Source: Riptortus pedestris
Taxonomy: Eukaryota; Arthropoda; Insecta; Hemiptera; Alydidae
Direction: 5' to 3'
DNA length: 64,000 nt
Assembly (NCBI GenBank): GCA_019009955.1
Contig: CM032228.1
Location: 129,411,501-129,475,500 of the forward strand
A model generated the notes under the pieces. The model searched no databases. It saw nothing but the letters and a program-made list of their open reading frames with translations, and was not told the origin of the DNA. How positions within the stretch are numbered: position 1 is the stretch's first letter; each line of letters starts with the position of its first letter. Shown here in pieces: positions 13,128 through 28,100 of the stretch. Position numbers and translations under genes: made by a program.

Positions 13128-16100
13128 CTGCACAGAAGTAAAATACATATATACTCTTCATAAACTTAGAAATAAATATAAAATAGATACATTTTTAATC
13201 ATAAGTCATTTGTGATGATAATAAAGTTTAAAAATTTAAATTATATATAAATGTCCACTTTTTGCAGCTAATTGGGACGGGTTATCTACAGGTTACCAGC
13301 CTTTTCTAGCCAGGGTGGGCCTAAGGATTTTATTTAATGAATTCCGTCACTAAATAAATTCCTCTGCCCAGGAGGGAATCGAACTTGCCACTCTAGGTTA
13401 ATAAAGTTTATAACCTTTATTAGTGCCTGAAAAAGTTCATTAAGTGGCATTGAAATTCTAGGTATAAATGTGTTTTAACTGACATTACCGAACAATGGAT
13501 ACAATGGATAGTTTTTTTAATAATAAATAGTTGTAGTTTGGCCTGAAAAATCTTCCTTTCTTTTTCATATCTAAAGATAGTAGTTACACACATTTAATAT
13601 TATTTAAATCACTGGCAATAAATCGTAACGCTGACCAGTTGTAATTAGCAGGCAAATAATTTAAATATTCATTCTTTTATTTGAGGTATAATATTGAATT
13701 CAGTTCTAGCTAATGGATCTCATGGGAGCCGTGCCACTGCTAACTCGATGAACCTAATTTAGTATGATGGAAATTAGTGGTGGAGAGATATTATTTTAAG
13801 AATATGGAACACATTTCTGTATTGTAGACATATTGAAAGTTAATTAGATCAAATACGGTATGTAATGTTGCTGTGCTCAAGAGTTGTGCTACAATTCTCT
13901 CAAAGAATGTTGTGTTAAAACCATTTCCACTTACCATGCAGTAAATAATCATGGATCTTTATCTTGTGTCGCTCTGAAGATGGCACCATGTGCCTCTGAA
14001 AGTACTCAGATATATAAAGTTATTCTGAAGGAGAAAGGCTCAATCAGCTTAACCTCCAGTACTGCATTCATTATCTTGTAAAGAAAGCCAGTTGGGTTAC
14101 TTCTTGCATTATGTCATAGCCTTGTTAACTTCATCGCTTCTCTTATTCCTTCAAAGCCCTAAACAACAATCTCATTTGCGTACAACAAACCTTGTCTTCA
14201 AACTTTTTGACTTTTCCTTCAAGGTTGGTCATCAGTGCTATGGGTATGGCAATGGTATTATAAATCGTTATATTCAAGACCCATGACCCTTTCCTGGAGC
14301 TTAAAATTCCAGTTACCAAAAAAAAAAACAACAACAATAAAATTTATTGCTGAGTTATTTATTCACTAGCTAATTTCAGTGAACTTTTCATTAATAGAAA
14401 TTACTACAGTTCTACAGTATTTGAAGTTATCAACTTTTGAGAAAAAGAGTTCCCTACATTGATAGCATAGGTTGCAGCTTACAATCACATATTTGATCTT
14501 TTGTTGATATTGCTAGAAAGCCTACTTATTTTTTTGCAGCTGACATTTGAAAAAACATCCCTACTTTTCTTTCTGAGAATACATTCTGTATTTGCGACAC
14601 ATTTATGCATCTAACCCATACTTTCAATTTGGATGATCCCTGTACTACCTTTTCCAAGGATATATTGAATAGCATGGAAAAAATTAATTACCTACCCCAG
14701 GACTGACAACATTCACATCTCCCCTTGCACAACACTTGATGGCAGGAGTCACTGATATACATGCTAGTAAAGTTTCCTTGGAGCCCTAGTTCCATCATTT
14801 TCTAACAAAAGATTTTGTTAACTGAGTCATCTGCTGCTTTGGAGTTAATGAATAGAGGTGTGATACCTCGTAATGCTTGTTGGGTAACAGCTTAAGAGTG
14901 AATTTCTGATCTGACAGCTTCTTCTTCTGAACCGTGCTTGATAATTGCTAGGCCCTTTTGTAATATGAGTTTGTTCTTCTGAACATTATGTGGGCCAGGA
15001 TCTTTTACAGCTTTGGGAGCTGTGTGATACATCCCCTGTCCATGATCTGTTTCCTTTTTCAATCTGTATCTTAAATTACTCAATGTCTTCTTGGAACACC
15101 TTACACACAGACAAACTGTTATTCATTCGGAGGAGACTTTTAATATCTTAATTTTGTTAAATGCTATCTCAACATCCAGAATATTAATACAATCTTATCA
15201 TCATGCCATAAAGGTGGTAACCTGTAGATAAACCCAAATCCCAACGTCCCAATTAGCATGTTGCAAAAAGTGGACGTTAATAAATAAATAATAATAACAT
15301 CTTGCCATAGATTGTGTCGCCTTGAACTTGCTCCAATTGCTCTGAAAAGTCATTTTTAAGTTCCTCCTCCTACTTCTCTGAAGATGATTATACATTTCTG
15401 ATTAGGATACAGAACAATAGATCCTATTTCTCAGTTGATTCATTGATGTAATCAGAATTGAAGACTAACTTCCTAGCTCTAACTCTTACTGTGTAATTGA
15501 GTTCATTACTTCCTCTGAAGAAATATGTTTACTCATCAATGGTGGTTTAGCCTTAGTACTTGAATAACCTAATTTCAATGTGCACTTCTTTACATGATTT
15601 ATGAAACATTCCATGAAGGACATTGAATTTCTTTGTACTTACTCAAGTTCATTTGATTTTTTTTTGTATTTATTTATTTATAGGGATAGACTATAGCATC
15701 CTTCTTTTGATACAATTCTGCCAGCCTTTTAGTAAGAACCCAATTGTACACCTAACATTTATTTTTACCATACCCTTAGTACTTCATTCATTGAATAATT
15801 TAAAATAAATAAATAATTGAGTTGTAATTAATTTCCCTCAAAACACCACATCAGTATCACTCCATTGAATTTCTTTCAGAACAACAGCTTAAATATGTAT
15901 GATATTGTTCCAATGAAGATCTCAGTAGTCTACATGTCCCTAAATCTATCAGAATATGCACTGCCACAGTGTTTTAATGAGGAGCCACTTTTCCTGGCTC
16001 TCAAATGAATAGATTTCTTTTCTCCACTGCTTGGCCAGGCAGTTTGTTCTTATTCGTTACATAACCTGTAATATTTTTATTTTCACCAGAATAGCACTTT

Positions 16101-19100
16101 CTTATTCCTAGCCAGGCATTTAAACAAATCTATAAAAGTGAAATAAATACACAGGCTACTAATTAACAAATGTATTGGAAAGATTAATTCACAAATAGGG
16201 GTTCAAAATCTCCATTTATTAATGGAGTAAACATACTCTTAGCCTATCTCTTGGAAGGAGTAATAAGTACACCTTCTTAGACCCCAATTGACCGATCTAA
16301 GGTTTCCTTAGATTTAATTTTCCTGCTGTTTGCCAGTTTTATCTGAAAAGGAGGAAAAGTTTTGACTGCTACTGCAGTCGACCAGCTGCAAACATTAAGT
16401 AGTTACTAAATGGACTTCAGAGAATTGTTAGGGTGGATGGGCTATTTTGGATAATAATTTCTCTCCTGCTTTCTTCTAAAGTAATAAATTGAATATTTAT
16501 TAAATCTTACAGTGCATGGTGGCTGCATCCATGGTTCCCCATCAATCTGCATAGGAAAGGTCTTTGATGTTGTAATGACCACAGAAGAACACTGAGCGAG
16601 TCTTCGGCCAGATGCCCTAAGACCTGTTCGAACTTGGCCCATGTGTAAGCAATTCTCAAGACCAATCACCTCAATTAACCTATCACCTATGTCTGGAATA
16701 AAATAGAAATATGTATGTCTTTATAGAATATGAGGAATTTATAAGAAAAATTATATTTTTAAATGGTTTTGTTTAGCTTCCCCTGTTTATTTATTTGGGC
16801 CTAATTTAGTAGTTGGAATTTGACCCCTTTCCTGTTGACCGATTGATCTGATATTTGGTAAACGCCTTTAGTTTAATATATTTACTATATATATTTAATA
16901 TATTCAGTATTTTTGTAAATTCAAGGTGTCCACCACTACAAGATGGTGGTCATACTTTTTTCTTCACAACTCCCTTAATATGGGCATGAAAGGGGGGGGG
17001 GTTGACTAGTAGAATGGAGTATACAATGAAAAAAATACAAATCCAATCAAGGAAATGGTGGATTACATATTTTTTCTTCACAACTCCCTCAATATGGGTT
17101 TCAAATGAAATTGCTTGGCTACTAGAATACTGTACACTAAAACAAATTTCACAACATGCCAGATTTCATATTTGTTTCAATACTGGTAATGGGTATAGGC
17201 TCTGGAGTTTACAATTTTTGTTGTATGAAAAGAAATTTAATATGCCCCATGATTTTATTTGTTTGTCTGGTCAGTACCCTAGATTAATGAGGAGAGTGGT
17301 GTGATGATGTGCCTAAGACCTAGGATTATTTTTTAGCTTTTAGTACATTTTCTTCGTAATTTTCATCTGTATTTTATTTTCAATAAAACCGTTTAACTTA
17401 AGTTTTTTTTTTTTACTTATTTATCAAGTAAATTTTATTTTAAAGTACACTACTCTCACAACAAATATTTTTATTATCAAAAGGAATATTTAAAAATAAC
17501 TAAAAGGTCTTAATTGAATGTACTGCCATCCAGAAAATCCTTTACCACACCACTTGAATAAATCAAATCTATCTCTCAAAGCCTATCAGACTCTTATGAA
17601 TCAAGGCTCTTACTAACTTCAATATCTTCAATTTCTAACTCAGAAATTTATATATCTAGATTTTTACTCAAGTATAAAATCACCTTTCTTTGAGACAAAG
17701 ATACTCACACAAGAATCCGTTAAGTAGTTTTACAAGCAGAAACTGAATCACTAAAGGAAGGACCTCCAAGCTCATCTTTAATCATTAGGCAAATACTTAA
17801 GAAAGCATATGAGTATAAAACTTATAACAGTAGGGACAGGGGACTGTTACAAGTAGCACTGCAGCCATTGGGAATACTTAGGGAGCTGATCAGATTGAGA
17901 AGGAAAACTCTGGAAGGGAATTTTGTAAAGTCAAAACTGCAGTTGGTGGTCTTGATAGCTTTGAGTTAACTCGGTAAATTCAGGAAGGCCATTATCATTT
18001 ATGGAAGTGGAAGAGACAAACATCTAGTGGTGATCTGAAAAAAATATGTACTAATACTTTTGGCAGTATACATAACTATTCTTATGAATATGCACAATTT
18101 AAAAGCGAATATGTATAGGCCTATTGACCAAAACCTCCCACTTTGTTCTCTTATTGTTAATGCAGTTTCCCATTATATGATTCATTGTCATTATGAAACA
18201 TGCTGGCATCATTTCATTTGAAACTGGTTATGCAATAGAGAAAAATGTAAAGGTATGTTTTTATTGACTTGCCTATATCAAAGATATATACTATACACAC
18301 ACAAAGTAAATGATGTAAAATGTTGTATTGAAGAGAACAAGATGTAGAGCTTGCAATAAACACCTTTGTAGAGAAAGAAAGCAGGAGATTCTATCGTTCG
18401 GTGATAGTATACATTTCCTGCAACTTTTAAGTATCTGGAAGAGATAGAGATGGAGAGCCACAACAGATTCAGTAGGGATTGTTATTAATATATAAAACAG
18501 TGATTAATCCTATAATTTTGTATGGAAGTATAAGACAGACTCTGGAAATCTTCGGTGAATCTGAAGTTACCTACGCCATTGAAAAGATCCATTTGTGGAG
18601 GATAGGACATTTAGAAGTAATAAATCAGCAGAATGCCAAGAAAGATGATATCTGGTAACCAGGAGTAAAGGAAGCTAGGTATCAAATATCATCAAAAACT
18701 AGTTCAGATTGAGATGAATGATCAAAAATTTTGATAGATATTGACTAGGATTTAAATCATAAAGAATGAAATTATTCTTAATTACTTATGTGGTGATATT
18801 ACAGGAAGATTATACCATTTATTTCTTGACTTGAAATTATTCTTTTTCATGATTTAGATTAATAATGTATTTACATGATGACTATTAATTATTCTTTTTC
18901 TATTGTGATGGTTTAGTTATAACTTTATTCTTCTCAAAGAATTTGAAATTTAAAAACAATTCTTAATACCTTGAATAGCAGCACTAAGATCAACTGAATT
19001 AAATGAAGAAGTTGATATTTCCTTTTCTCTTCTTTTACCCCTCCTTCTCCTCAAAGATCTCTTTCTGTGATTATTATCACCCCAAAGATTGGACCCTCCA

Positions 19101-22100
19101 TGAGTGTAAGGTATATTTAAGAGGGCTATGCCTTGGAGTGCACCACCATTTGCCAAGTCTAGGCTTACTCCATCACACTAAAAATAACTTTTTTTTTACT
19201 ATGATAATAACTTAAGAATCAATACCAACAATTATGCTGATAGAATGTTTTTATATTTCATTCTTAACAATGAATCAGTTAAAATAGTAAATATTGAAAA
19301 TAAATTATCATCATTAATAAACAACTTTTTATAATATATAGTATTATAAATAACTATCTACAGTGTTTAAACTTCCAGAGTATCCTACTTTCCCTGTACA
19401 TTGGCAGTTGTGTCCTTCATCAAAAGGTCGACTTGGAGTATTAGGGTTCAGCTTCACAAGTGACTTCTAGTCAAAAAAATGTCTGTCACTGAAAATCTAC
19501 AAGGAAGTACACGATAAAGAAATTGTTAAATTAAATCCAGTCCGGTTCAGTTTAGAAGCACTTGTGCACTAACTTCAACCCACAGTTTTTCTTAACATTA
19601 TGACCACTGATTTCTTTTAATTTTTTATTATAGAGAGCTGATATTTTTGTTGTTGATTATCTTTTAAATTTCTTTAATAGTAATTCTGTATCAATGGATG
19701 AAAATATACATTCACCACTTCCCGTATATTCATCATTAGACATTTTTTTAAAGTAAGAAGAGTGTAAATATAAAACAAAACAAACAAAGCAGAACATGTC
19801 GACTTCAAACTGTGATTAAATAATCACATATGGATCCATGTTCATTTCTCCCCATTCGGAGCGACAGTTGCATTGCAGCTAACATAGGACATTTTGGAAC
19901 TTTTTAATCACTGTAGTTATTTTGCCACTAATGTGTGCACTTTTTCTTAAAACTATACCTTCTATTTTCAAGTCTAAAAAAATCAAATGGAGGCCAACTA
20001 ATATTTGAAGAGTTGGGCATGGAGAGACTATCATACTAGTTCTTAAACATACTTGTTGCCAAGTTAGTAAAGGAAAAGAAGGACAGTTGATAGAAACATG
20101 GGATTGGGTCTTGGTAGGTGCAAAAAATTGTTCTCTCACATAAAACATAGTTAAATTATTAATTATTTACTGATGCTGTATTCCGTCCTTAAAATCAATA
20201 AAATGCATTATTTAAACTATTATAAACTTTCCACTTTTTTGTTCATTGATTGTAACTAAGAGAGCTACGTAGAGGAAAATTTATCTACTCACTCACAATT
20301 TTGGTAAAGCCATTCTCAATTTAACATAAATATTTTTATTTTACAGATGCAATGTTTATGCCCAACTGCATTTTTCTTCTTATAAACGCTATATATACAC
20401 ATCTAAAATAAATATGCGCACACACGCACAGACCCACACATGCTAGTAGTCAATGCAATTTATTTTATCAAGGAAGTTGTGATCTATTCGACACATATAC
20501 TAATATATGTATGCACTTACTGTTATTTCAATTTTTTCATGAAGGTTTTTGCAAGATGCAGCAAATTGTTCAGAAGTTGCATACTCAAAGTACCAAAGCT
20601 TGTTTTTCATCCGGCTATTAAATTTTTCAGGATTTTTTTCCCTCTCCAAATGAAATTTAACACATATAGCAGCATCCTGAAATAAAAATGGTATTTTCTT
20701 TTAGAGAATTATTATGGACAACTGCTCCCTGCTGGATACATTAACTTGGCCCCTTGACCTTCCTACCGTAGATATGTAGGGGGTTTACCATGAGCTGTTG
20801 AGTCAAAGATTTTCATTTCATATTAAACTAATATTTTGAAATGTAGGTTTTATTAAACAGTTATTGTATTATTTGCCAAAAAATGAAGTATAACTGATTG
20901 AACTGAAAAGAACAAAACTCGGTATGTGAAATATCACTAACTAGACTATTTTAATATTTTTATTGACAAACAGAAGTGGTAGTTATCATTATTGTAGAGG
21001 GGTTGTATTGTGAAAAATCCATATATTTCATTTCTGGTTGTGTTTAGGGTTATTTTATCTATATAAGTTTTTATTGTGCAACAAAGTGTAAGCAAAATAC
21101 ATAGTTATACATAAATGGATAACTTGGCACAAAATTATACATAATTGTGCAAGTTGAGCCAAGAACACAGGTCTACAAACAAAAATGTGATGTGATCATT
21201 TTGATTCGTACTTATGTTTTTTTGGTGCACTGAAGCCAAAAATGAACTCCCATTTTCTTTCACCATGAACAGATTTGTCGCAAATTGAAGAGATGTACAA
21301 ATTGTATTATAATAAAAACTTGTAATGACCTTCAATGAATTGCTAACCCTAACCCACAGGAGTTTGTTATTTAAATTTATTGTTGTTACCTTTGTCTTGG
21401 TATCATAATATTGTTCTCTATTTATTGCTTCCATTGACTAGTTGAATACTCTAGAAATGCAGGCTTGATATCACATATTAAACAAGATATTTTTTTAGGT
21501 GACGTCACTAAAGTATACTTGTAAAGTTAAAATAAAAATAGAAAATCCACAAACATGAAAAATTATATATATTTTTTCCTTGCATTGGAATTGACTTACC
21601 ACTCCAACTGAGAAGTAATTGTTGATTATAGTATATGGTATGCGGTCACCACCTGGACTTCCTTCAGCTTGATTAAGGACTTCGACTTGCCATCTGTCCA
21701 TCATTACTGGAGTAGATCGTTCAATTTTCTAAAATAAATTTATTTTTAAATACACAATTTTACTGTAGTAAATTATATATGTGATTACATGGATTTGAGG
21801 GTGTTTTGTGTTTCTTGCTAGGAAGTTATTTTACATCTTATTCTACACCAGAAAGTACCTGCACCTTTAGTTGCAGAAATAGAGTACCATAGTTAGCAAT
21901 AGCAGTTAACACAGTCAGTCCCAAAAAGTTTTTGTTGTTTGTCTCTGGGCTCCATTATATTTTCTTCAGTGTTCAACACTTGTTTGTGCTCTCTTGTGAC
22001 TCAGAATAGTGTTAGCTTTTTTTTGTAGTATACAGTTCATTGGACTGGATTGGTCCATTGGGAAGACATTTTTTATAAATTTCTCTATATTTGGTTTTAC

Positions 22101-25100
22101 TTGCAACTTAAAAATCCTATAGAAATAAATATGAACATACAATGGATGAACAAGTTTTTGTTTTGTGAAGTTCCTTTTTTCAGGGTTTTACTTTCTGAAA
22201 AGTACCTATCACAATAATTGATTACTATTGTAAGACAGTTAACGAAAGGTTTTCTAAACCTAACAGTCAGTATATACCCATCACCTTGAATATCACCCAC
22301 CTTTAAGTTCAATATCAATATATAGATTCTAATTATCTATATAAAAGAATCACTCGTCAATAATTTTTTTTTTTAAATCCACAGACTAAGGGAATACTAC
22401 TTTTCATTAGATCAAATGCAGTGCACTACAGTAAATAGAACAGTGGAAACACGGTACTGGAAAGCAATGAAGAGCAAGTAATAATTTTGTAAGTACTGTG
22501 TGGATCATTACCTTATGGGGCTATGGGTATACCATGGCTACTGCTGGGCTGTAAATTTTAAATAAATAACTATTATTAAAAGTGTATCTTTGAAGTGATT
22601 CCATTTTCAAAATATCTTTGAGTATCAAAATGACCAAATGAAGATTTTCATCAATTATTATTATTTATTAACGTCCACGTTTTGCAACTAAGGCAATGTT
22701 ACAATGTTGGAAAAGTGAATGAATTTTAACTAAAAATAGTTAAAATTTTTATTTTTTGTGATGGAAAATTTGATTCTCGAGCATATGTAGAAATACATTA
22801 TTTAACTCAAGGACTATTTAACTCAACATGTTAGAAGAGTGGCAGGTTAAAGATCCTAGGAATGGGCAATGTAAGGGATTTGTAGCCAAATCATTTTATT
22901 TGACTTGATTAAAAATCCTAATTATTTACAGGACTGAAAAGGAATTTAGCAGTTTATTAAGTTATATAATAATACTGCATGGTCCATTTTTGGCATTTTA
23001 TATTGACGGCGAGTAGCAGCAGTACTGGGTCCTACATGTACCAAGGAGGATAATACTGTCCAATTCATTTACAATTGTTCAGTTGGAGAGGTTTCATTGA
23101 CTAGGAGGAGTAGGAATGTTACTAGTGAAATGAAGGAGTTATGGATGTTGCCAGAGATCCTGATCATGGGCCAATGGGTTCAATGTGTACTTGAAGTCTC
23201 TTCCCCTAGCCCTCTATGTGTGATTAATTTATTTAGAGTTTATCATCTCCAATGGTTTACAAACCATAAATAATTTTGTTGAGTTTGAGAAGACATTCCT
23301 CATAAAAGATAACCACTAGGTAACTACTATATATTGCTCACAGCCCTTTATTAAGTGGTTTGCTATTCAAAAAAATACATTAATAAACTCGACTGGTTAA
23401 TAAAATATTTAATGTTTTTAATTCTATATCAGTTAGTACCTTCAGCAATTTTGTCACTGCTTCTCCTTCATAACCACCTCCCCAACGAAGACAACGAGCA
23501 AGGTCATTACCAGTACCGAGTGGAATGACTCCTACACTTGGCTGTACTTCAAACTGGACCTGATCTGAAATTTATTTAACTAATTTGAATAAAAATTCTG
23601 GACATTTTTCATAGCATTTTCTCAATGAAACTAAGGTAATTCATGTTAAACCTAAACAAAAATATTAGTTTACTGGAGGGTGGTTTACTGATGATAACAG
23701 TTTAATGAATAAGTCTGTTTTACAACTTATAGAAGTAACTTTTATTTACATAATAACAAAGCCACTTTTTTGTCATTAGAGTAAAATTAGCTTTTATAAT
23801 CATTATTTCTAATCTATACCATCCTTATGAACAGGTTCCAGCTCCTTATGAGTTGGAGATGATGAACTCGCTCATTCCAGAGGAAAAATCACATCTTTAC
23901 CCTAGGACTGGAAGTTTTAAAATATATTGACATTCTGTTTTCTCCAGTGATCCTAGGAAACCCTTTAACATGGGACACTTACAATTGATAAATGGGGGGA
24001 AAAAATTAATGAAAATAGACCAAAGGTAATATACCCCCCCCCCAGTGAATCATCAAAAAGGCAAATGGATGATTTTAGAAATATCATCCACTCAATAAAG
24101 GGATTCCTCAGTATACTGAAAAAATGTTACAATACTTCACTAATTTTATAATAAACTCTGCAGTTGGTATTATATCAAAAAGTAAAAGCCTCTCTAAACC
24201 AAACTATGTTTCATGGTTTGATGAAGTGTTTCAAGGAGTTTAATCTAAGAATAGACCACTTAAAATAATGTTAGCATAATCCCTCTACAAAGTTTTATAA
24301 AATTTAAAACCACTTCCTGAAATCTTATAAAATAAAATAATATATAAAAAAAGAAAAGCTCTTGGATGAAGTCTGTAGAGCCCACGAACATGCAGACACT
24401 GATTAAGAATGTTTACTTAGAGAAAGAACTATCAAAAACTATGAATCCTAAATATTGCTGGTATTATGGATTAGTGGCCCAAAAACAAACCGAGTCATTT
24501 CTAAACCACTTTTCAAACATCCACTAAAATACAAAAGTCCGTCACGCAGGGGCTGCGTAAACTAAGCAGATTTCCCACGTGAAGTTTTACAATAGAGAAA
24601 TTTCATGAGAGTCGAGCTGTTAAGGAAACGGCCGAACTAGCTTTTGGCGAGAAAGTCACCCGTCCGTTAGCCGCCCAGATTTAATAAAAATGCAAATATC
24701 TCGGTTAATATTCAAGGTAGAGAATAAATGTATATAACAATATTTATAGTCAATTTAATTTTCAATAAGATTAATTCTGTAATATTTTTCCATCCGACAT
24801 ATAGTAACGGAGATATTTCAAATTTTCGAAAATCCTCCCCTTTAAACGCCCCCTCCCACTGGTCCGATTTCAGCCGTTAACGAACTTGATCTTTCTTTTT
24901 ACATAAAACGACTAAATATCGAGTTTGGTACCGATCAAACAAAAATTGCCCCTTAAGGGAAATCTGCTAAAAAATAGAAAATAAGAGAATTTTTCAAATT
25001 CCTTCATCTGTGACAATTTGTATTGTGATTGCAATATTCCTTTCACAGCTTGAGAATTCTAACTAGATAATTGATGAACTACAACCTTCAACTCCAGGCC

Positions 25101-28100
25101 AGGGTGATATTTAAAATTTCATGCTTAAGAATTTTCCATTATTTTTTAATACTAATCTCTTAGAAACACAATAAATTTTACGAATATCCTTGTAGAGAAA
25201 CAGTAATCATTCCAGTTTTAATCCTTAGAAAAAATAGATTGCTTATTAACAGTTATATACTAATACCCCTAGCCAATTGCTTATAAAGTCATTAGAAATA
25301 TGACAATAAAAAATTTACATGAACACTAATAATATACAATAACTATTTAACTCCATTGTAGATTGTAGGAAGGTATACAGGGTCATTCAAAAAGAATGAA
25401 CTGATTTCAAAGCTTTTTGGTGTTTTACACCAGCATTGCAGCAGAAGACATTGTGATGCAATGCTGGAAATGGAACATGATGATGATGATGATGATGATG
25501 ATGACACCATAAAACTTGAACACCGGTTAAATACATGTGTCTTTATTGCAATCTTGTATTACTGTCTGTTAATAAGGTATAGCTTAATGAAATTGGTTCA
25601 TTCTTTTTTAAAGACCCTGTATAATGGATGAATTCATAGTAATAGAGGCTGAAAACTGAAGAAAATGTCTAAGATAGAATCTGCAGATGCACCATCTAAT
25701 TTTTTGTGCTCTCGAGACAGCCAAGGTGCAACATCAAACTTCATAAAGGCATAAATAGGTGATATGCCATTTTAATAAGTCAGTAGCCATGTATGTGAAT
25801 TGAAGAAACTATAAAAGTGGTATTAATAGCTTTCAAGTGAATAATAATCTCCACTTCTTCACTAAGAAAACAAAATGCACCCTGCTTAACAGGAAACATT
25901 GTTCAAGCGAAATCCCTAAATTACATACATATGAAAATACCCTAAACTTCTTTGAAGAAACAAAATTGTTTGGACTAGTGCTAGTTAAAAACATTCGCTG
26001 ATAAACCATATAAAATACATCAGGATGAATGCTTTAATGAACTCCAGAGTAATGAATGTTCATGCCAAAGCCTTCTGAGGAGCCGATGGCAAACCTATGA
26101 TAGTTGTAGATCAGCCTTATTTGATCAAATATAGATTATGGTTGAGTTGTATATTTCTCAGAAAAGAGCAACCACCTCTGTTAGGATAAAACTAAAAATC
26201 AGCCTCTGGGAGAAGCAGCCATTTCTCCAGTTGTTTTCCAATCTCCAAAACTCTCTTATAAAGACAAAATCGAACCAGTCAAAGTTTAGTTTTCAACTGG
26301 TAACTACTTTAAACTGTTCATAACCTCAATGAATTTGTACAATTTCTATGGGCACCTTTATATACAGGAATACTAGGAAACAGGGTAGCAGATGAAACCG
26401 CTAAAGAAGCAGATGACCTTAATGGTCCCATGATACAAGTGCATACATTGTTGTGCTTCATAAAGCAATTTATATAAGAGCTTACTAAAAGAAAATCCCT
26501 TAAAAATTGGAAGTGAGAGGACATGTGGGTGGTTTCACTGCTCAAATAAACTGAAAAGTATTAAAACCAAAACCAAAAAAATGGAGAAGAGCAATAAAGA
26601 GGAACCTAAAAGAGTGCATTGGACACAACTCATACATGTGCATCTACTGACTAAAGAACTATGTGAAATCTGTAAAGTTCCTCAAAGTGTCCAACACCTC
26701 GTAGAAGAATGTTAAACAGTACACCACATCTTTACAAAACTAAAGATTTCCAACATACCTTAAAAACTTTACAAGACACACCAGCCCTTAAGAAACTTTT
26801 TCTACTCCTAAAAAGACAGTTACATTTAATGTGTAAAATATGCAAATTTCCCATGTGCTGAAATGATATGCTGATAAACACATTTTATTTTTTATTTCTA
26901 CCAAAATAAGTGACCTGTGGAAACATTAAAACGTAAGCTGGACATGAGGTAAATGAAGATCTAATTAATACGAGTAGGGGTTAAATGAAAGCTGAAAACA
27001 AAAAAAAACTCCGTCACACAAGGGTTGCGTAAACTAAGCAGATTTTTCACCTGCTAGTTTAACACACATGTGATCTTATCTCACCACTTATTCTTTATTT
27101 CTATGTAAAAACCAAGTAGAAAGTGTAGGGGGGGGGGCTACTGAAGGCAGAAAACAAGAAAGGGCCTGTTTCATGGTAAATTATAATTAAATATTTTACT
27201 TTTTTCTCTTAATAGGCCATTTTAAATGTTTTTCAAGGATATCTGTTTGCTTGTTAGAATATATAGTAAAATGAAAAAGGAAGATGGGTGTTTTTCTTTT
27301 TTTATCAATACTTTGAAATAAAAAAAATAGACTGTTATAAACATACCCATAGTTTCAAGAACCCAACCAACAGTTCCGTCCCCTCCACAGCATATAACTC
27401 GAAAGTTGGGTACATCTTTGAAAAGAGTTAGTCCATGAAGAGGCCCTCCTTTTGCCAAGTTATATACTTGTCGAGGATTGAGTACATATTGAAATTTTCT
27501 CAGCATTCTGGCCCCCTGTCTTCCTCCAGATTTGGGATTAATGAAGACAACAAGTGGTTTTACTCCTTCTGGAGGAACAATTTGGAATGACACTGCTGCT
27601 TGGCCTGATCCACTTCCAAACTGAGGACCCTGTTCCAAGAATTCCAAAAAAAAAAAAAAATAAGATCAATATTTAATGAATTAAGCATAAACAGAAGATG
27701 AAGTAAAATGAAACAATACATAGTATATTACTGGTATTACTTAATTTATAAGATTTAAGATAAAATAAAATTCATTATTCATCAACTCAAGACTTTTTAT
27801 TGAGTAAAGGCACGGATTGCACTTTTATTTATTCTACCTTCAGTTTATTTCCAATCTTGAGGTTAAAGAAGTACAATATGGGAGGAGCTGACATTATCAT
27901 ATAATGATTTAAGAGGTACAATAAGATCTGGTTTCCAAAACCAGAGGTATGTATTTAGGAGTCAATGATTGAGAAATAAAAATTAGGTTAGCTTCAAGAA
28001 ATCAGAATGATTAAATATTAAGATGATAACAGTTATATTAGGTACCTAAAATGAAAATTGCAGTACAGGATGGGGAGGCATGTGGAACTCCATTAAAGTA

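Larger units (their letters stand above)
13128..16510. other. Dgk intron P-Q
   Basis: 3.4 kb. Holds SINE fragments at 13250-13412 (minus) and 15210-15299 (plus) and an RT fragment at 14640-14900 (minus). The rest is AT-rich with no feature seen. Confidence 0.8.
16693..18969. other. Dgk intron O-P
   Basis: 2.3 kb. Contains repeat-like sequence with an internal duplication at 16955-17105 and a LINE tail at 18485-18760. Confidence 0.8.
23565..27346. other. Dgk intron K-L
   Basis: 3.8 kb. Holds a Helentron-like element (24541-24970), a Tc1/mariner MITE (25378-25619), a LINE remnant (25640-26830) and another Helentron-like fragment (27012-27060). Confidence 0.85.

Noticed and set aside
27630..27647. 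MEFLEQ as an alternative Dgk start codon
   Set aside because: The ATG lies on the intron side of a good acceptor, and 10 upstream exons join in frame; an internal promoter cannot be excluded but nothing supports it.
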